A DNA stretch of 64,000 nucleotides, taken from contig NC_135259.1 of assembly GCF_964204865.1 (NCBI RefSeq), positions 6,458,974 to 6,522,973 on the forward strand. Direction: 5' to 3'. Positions 63,363-64,000 of this stretch are shown here, piece after piece (position 1 is the first letter of the stretch; each line of letters begins with the position of its first letter). The notes under the pieces were generated by a model. The model did not search any database, had not been told where the DNA came from, and saw nothing but the letters and a program-made list of their open reading frames with translations. The translations under genes were made by a program, and so were the position numbers. The DNA is from Styela clava. Taxonomy: Eukaryota; Chordata; Ascidiacea; Stolidobranchia; Styelidae.

Positions 63363-64000
63363 TCACGTTTGTCGATGATCCTCAAATCCGTATATCTTCT
63401 CTGGAGAAGGTTGCTGTTCATAAGTAATTTCATCTTTTTCAACGGGTGTTCCAACTCGATGAGTTCACCTTGTGCATTAACTATGTAGTTTTTAGACGTA
63501 GATTCCAATAAATTTCTAATTCATTCAGCACTGTGTATAAATTAACGGATAGTCAATTTTAACCAATACTCCATAATTAAAATGATAAATGGAATGGAAA
63601 ATAGCAAAACACGTCTTATTTTTTATTATGTACATTTGTTCCGAATGACACTGGTAAATATGACACGTAAGCATGTGTGGATTAGAATTTGACGAATGGA
63701 TTTGACAGGAATATTGGCCTCGCAAATTTTTTTCGTTTTGCAATGGAATCCTTACGGTTGTAATTTTTATCTCAAACTGTAGGTACGTTGAGGACACCAA
63801 CCCTGACTGAACCAAACATTTGCAAACAAATTTACTTACTAACAATAGTATTCACTAGTATAATTGACTACCTCGTTTAAATCAGCAACAACTGTTCATT
63901 GAAATATGTGAATGTAGTTTAACAATAGATTACTAAGCATCCGGTAACTTTTCAGTTAAACGGGTTCCGAAATGTAGTTTTTTTATCACCATTGTTTTTT
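63363..64000. repeat. Second copy of the 897-bp duplication, cut by the window end
   Basis: Near-identical to 62466 onward, differing for example by TTTTTTATT against TTTTTGATT near 63620 and ACAGGAATA against ACTGGAATA near 63700. The window ends inside it, so unit 4 may continue to the right with another gene copy. Confidence 0.85.

Overview
The window is eukaryotic nuclear DNA. It is AT-rich, its genes are split by small introns with GT..AG junctions, most of the length is non-coding, and it carries many non-autonomous hAT-type DNA transposons with 8-bp target duplications. The transposon types, the compact introns and a family of secreted or Golgi-type SGNH proteins fit an invertebrate, perhaps a tunicate. 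That placement is an inference; nothing here fixes the species.

Layout. (1) 1-9090: a satellite array of about 21 head-to-tail monomers of about 426 bp (a subclass has about 431 bp). Subtypes recur in blocks, and a three-monomer block is repeated 6.4 kb away. (2) 9090-12130: non-coding, with one dispersed repeat resembling Helentron/DINE-1 elements. (3) 12131-14832, minus strand: the clearest single gene, a two-exon rhodopsin-like GPCR of about 710 aa with a 240-aa Cys-rich ectodomain. A decayed paralogue lies at 18630-18895. (4) 21790-28075: old, diverged monomers of the same satellite, one of them split by a 5.3-kb hAT element that contains further insertions. (5) 28225-30079, minus strand: gene A, a three-exon SGNH/PC-esterase-like type II membrane protein of 450 aa. 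(6) 30348-38106: hAT elements and rearranged pieces of the unit that repeats further right, one piece inverted. (7) 38815-64000: tandem units holding pseudogene B, gene C, relic E, gene D and relic F. Genes C and D look intact, encode nearly identical 450-aa proteins, and sit in a 3.8-kb tract of very high identity inside a more diverged 10.2-kb duplication. A hAT inserted in exon 1 of the relic lineage before the units multiplied, so it marks B, E and F as one lineage.

How the parts relate. The main theme is birth and death of an SGNH-hydrolase-like family: three intact-looking members (A, C, D), one clear pseudogene (B) and two exon relics (E, F), all on the minus strand. Transposons and local rearrangements account for most of the differences between units. 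The GPCR and the SGNH genes have no evident functional link. No rRNA gene, intact tRNA gene or CRISPR array was seen.
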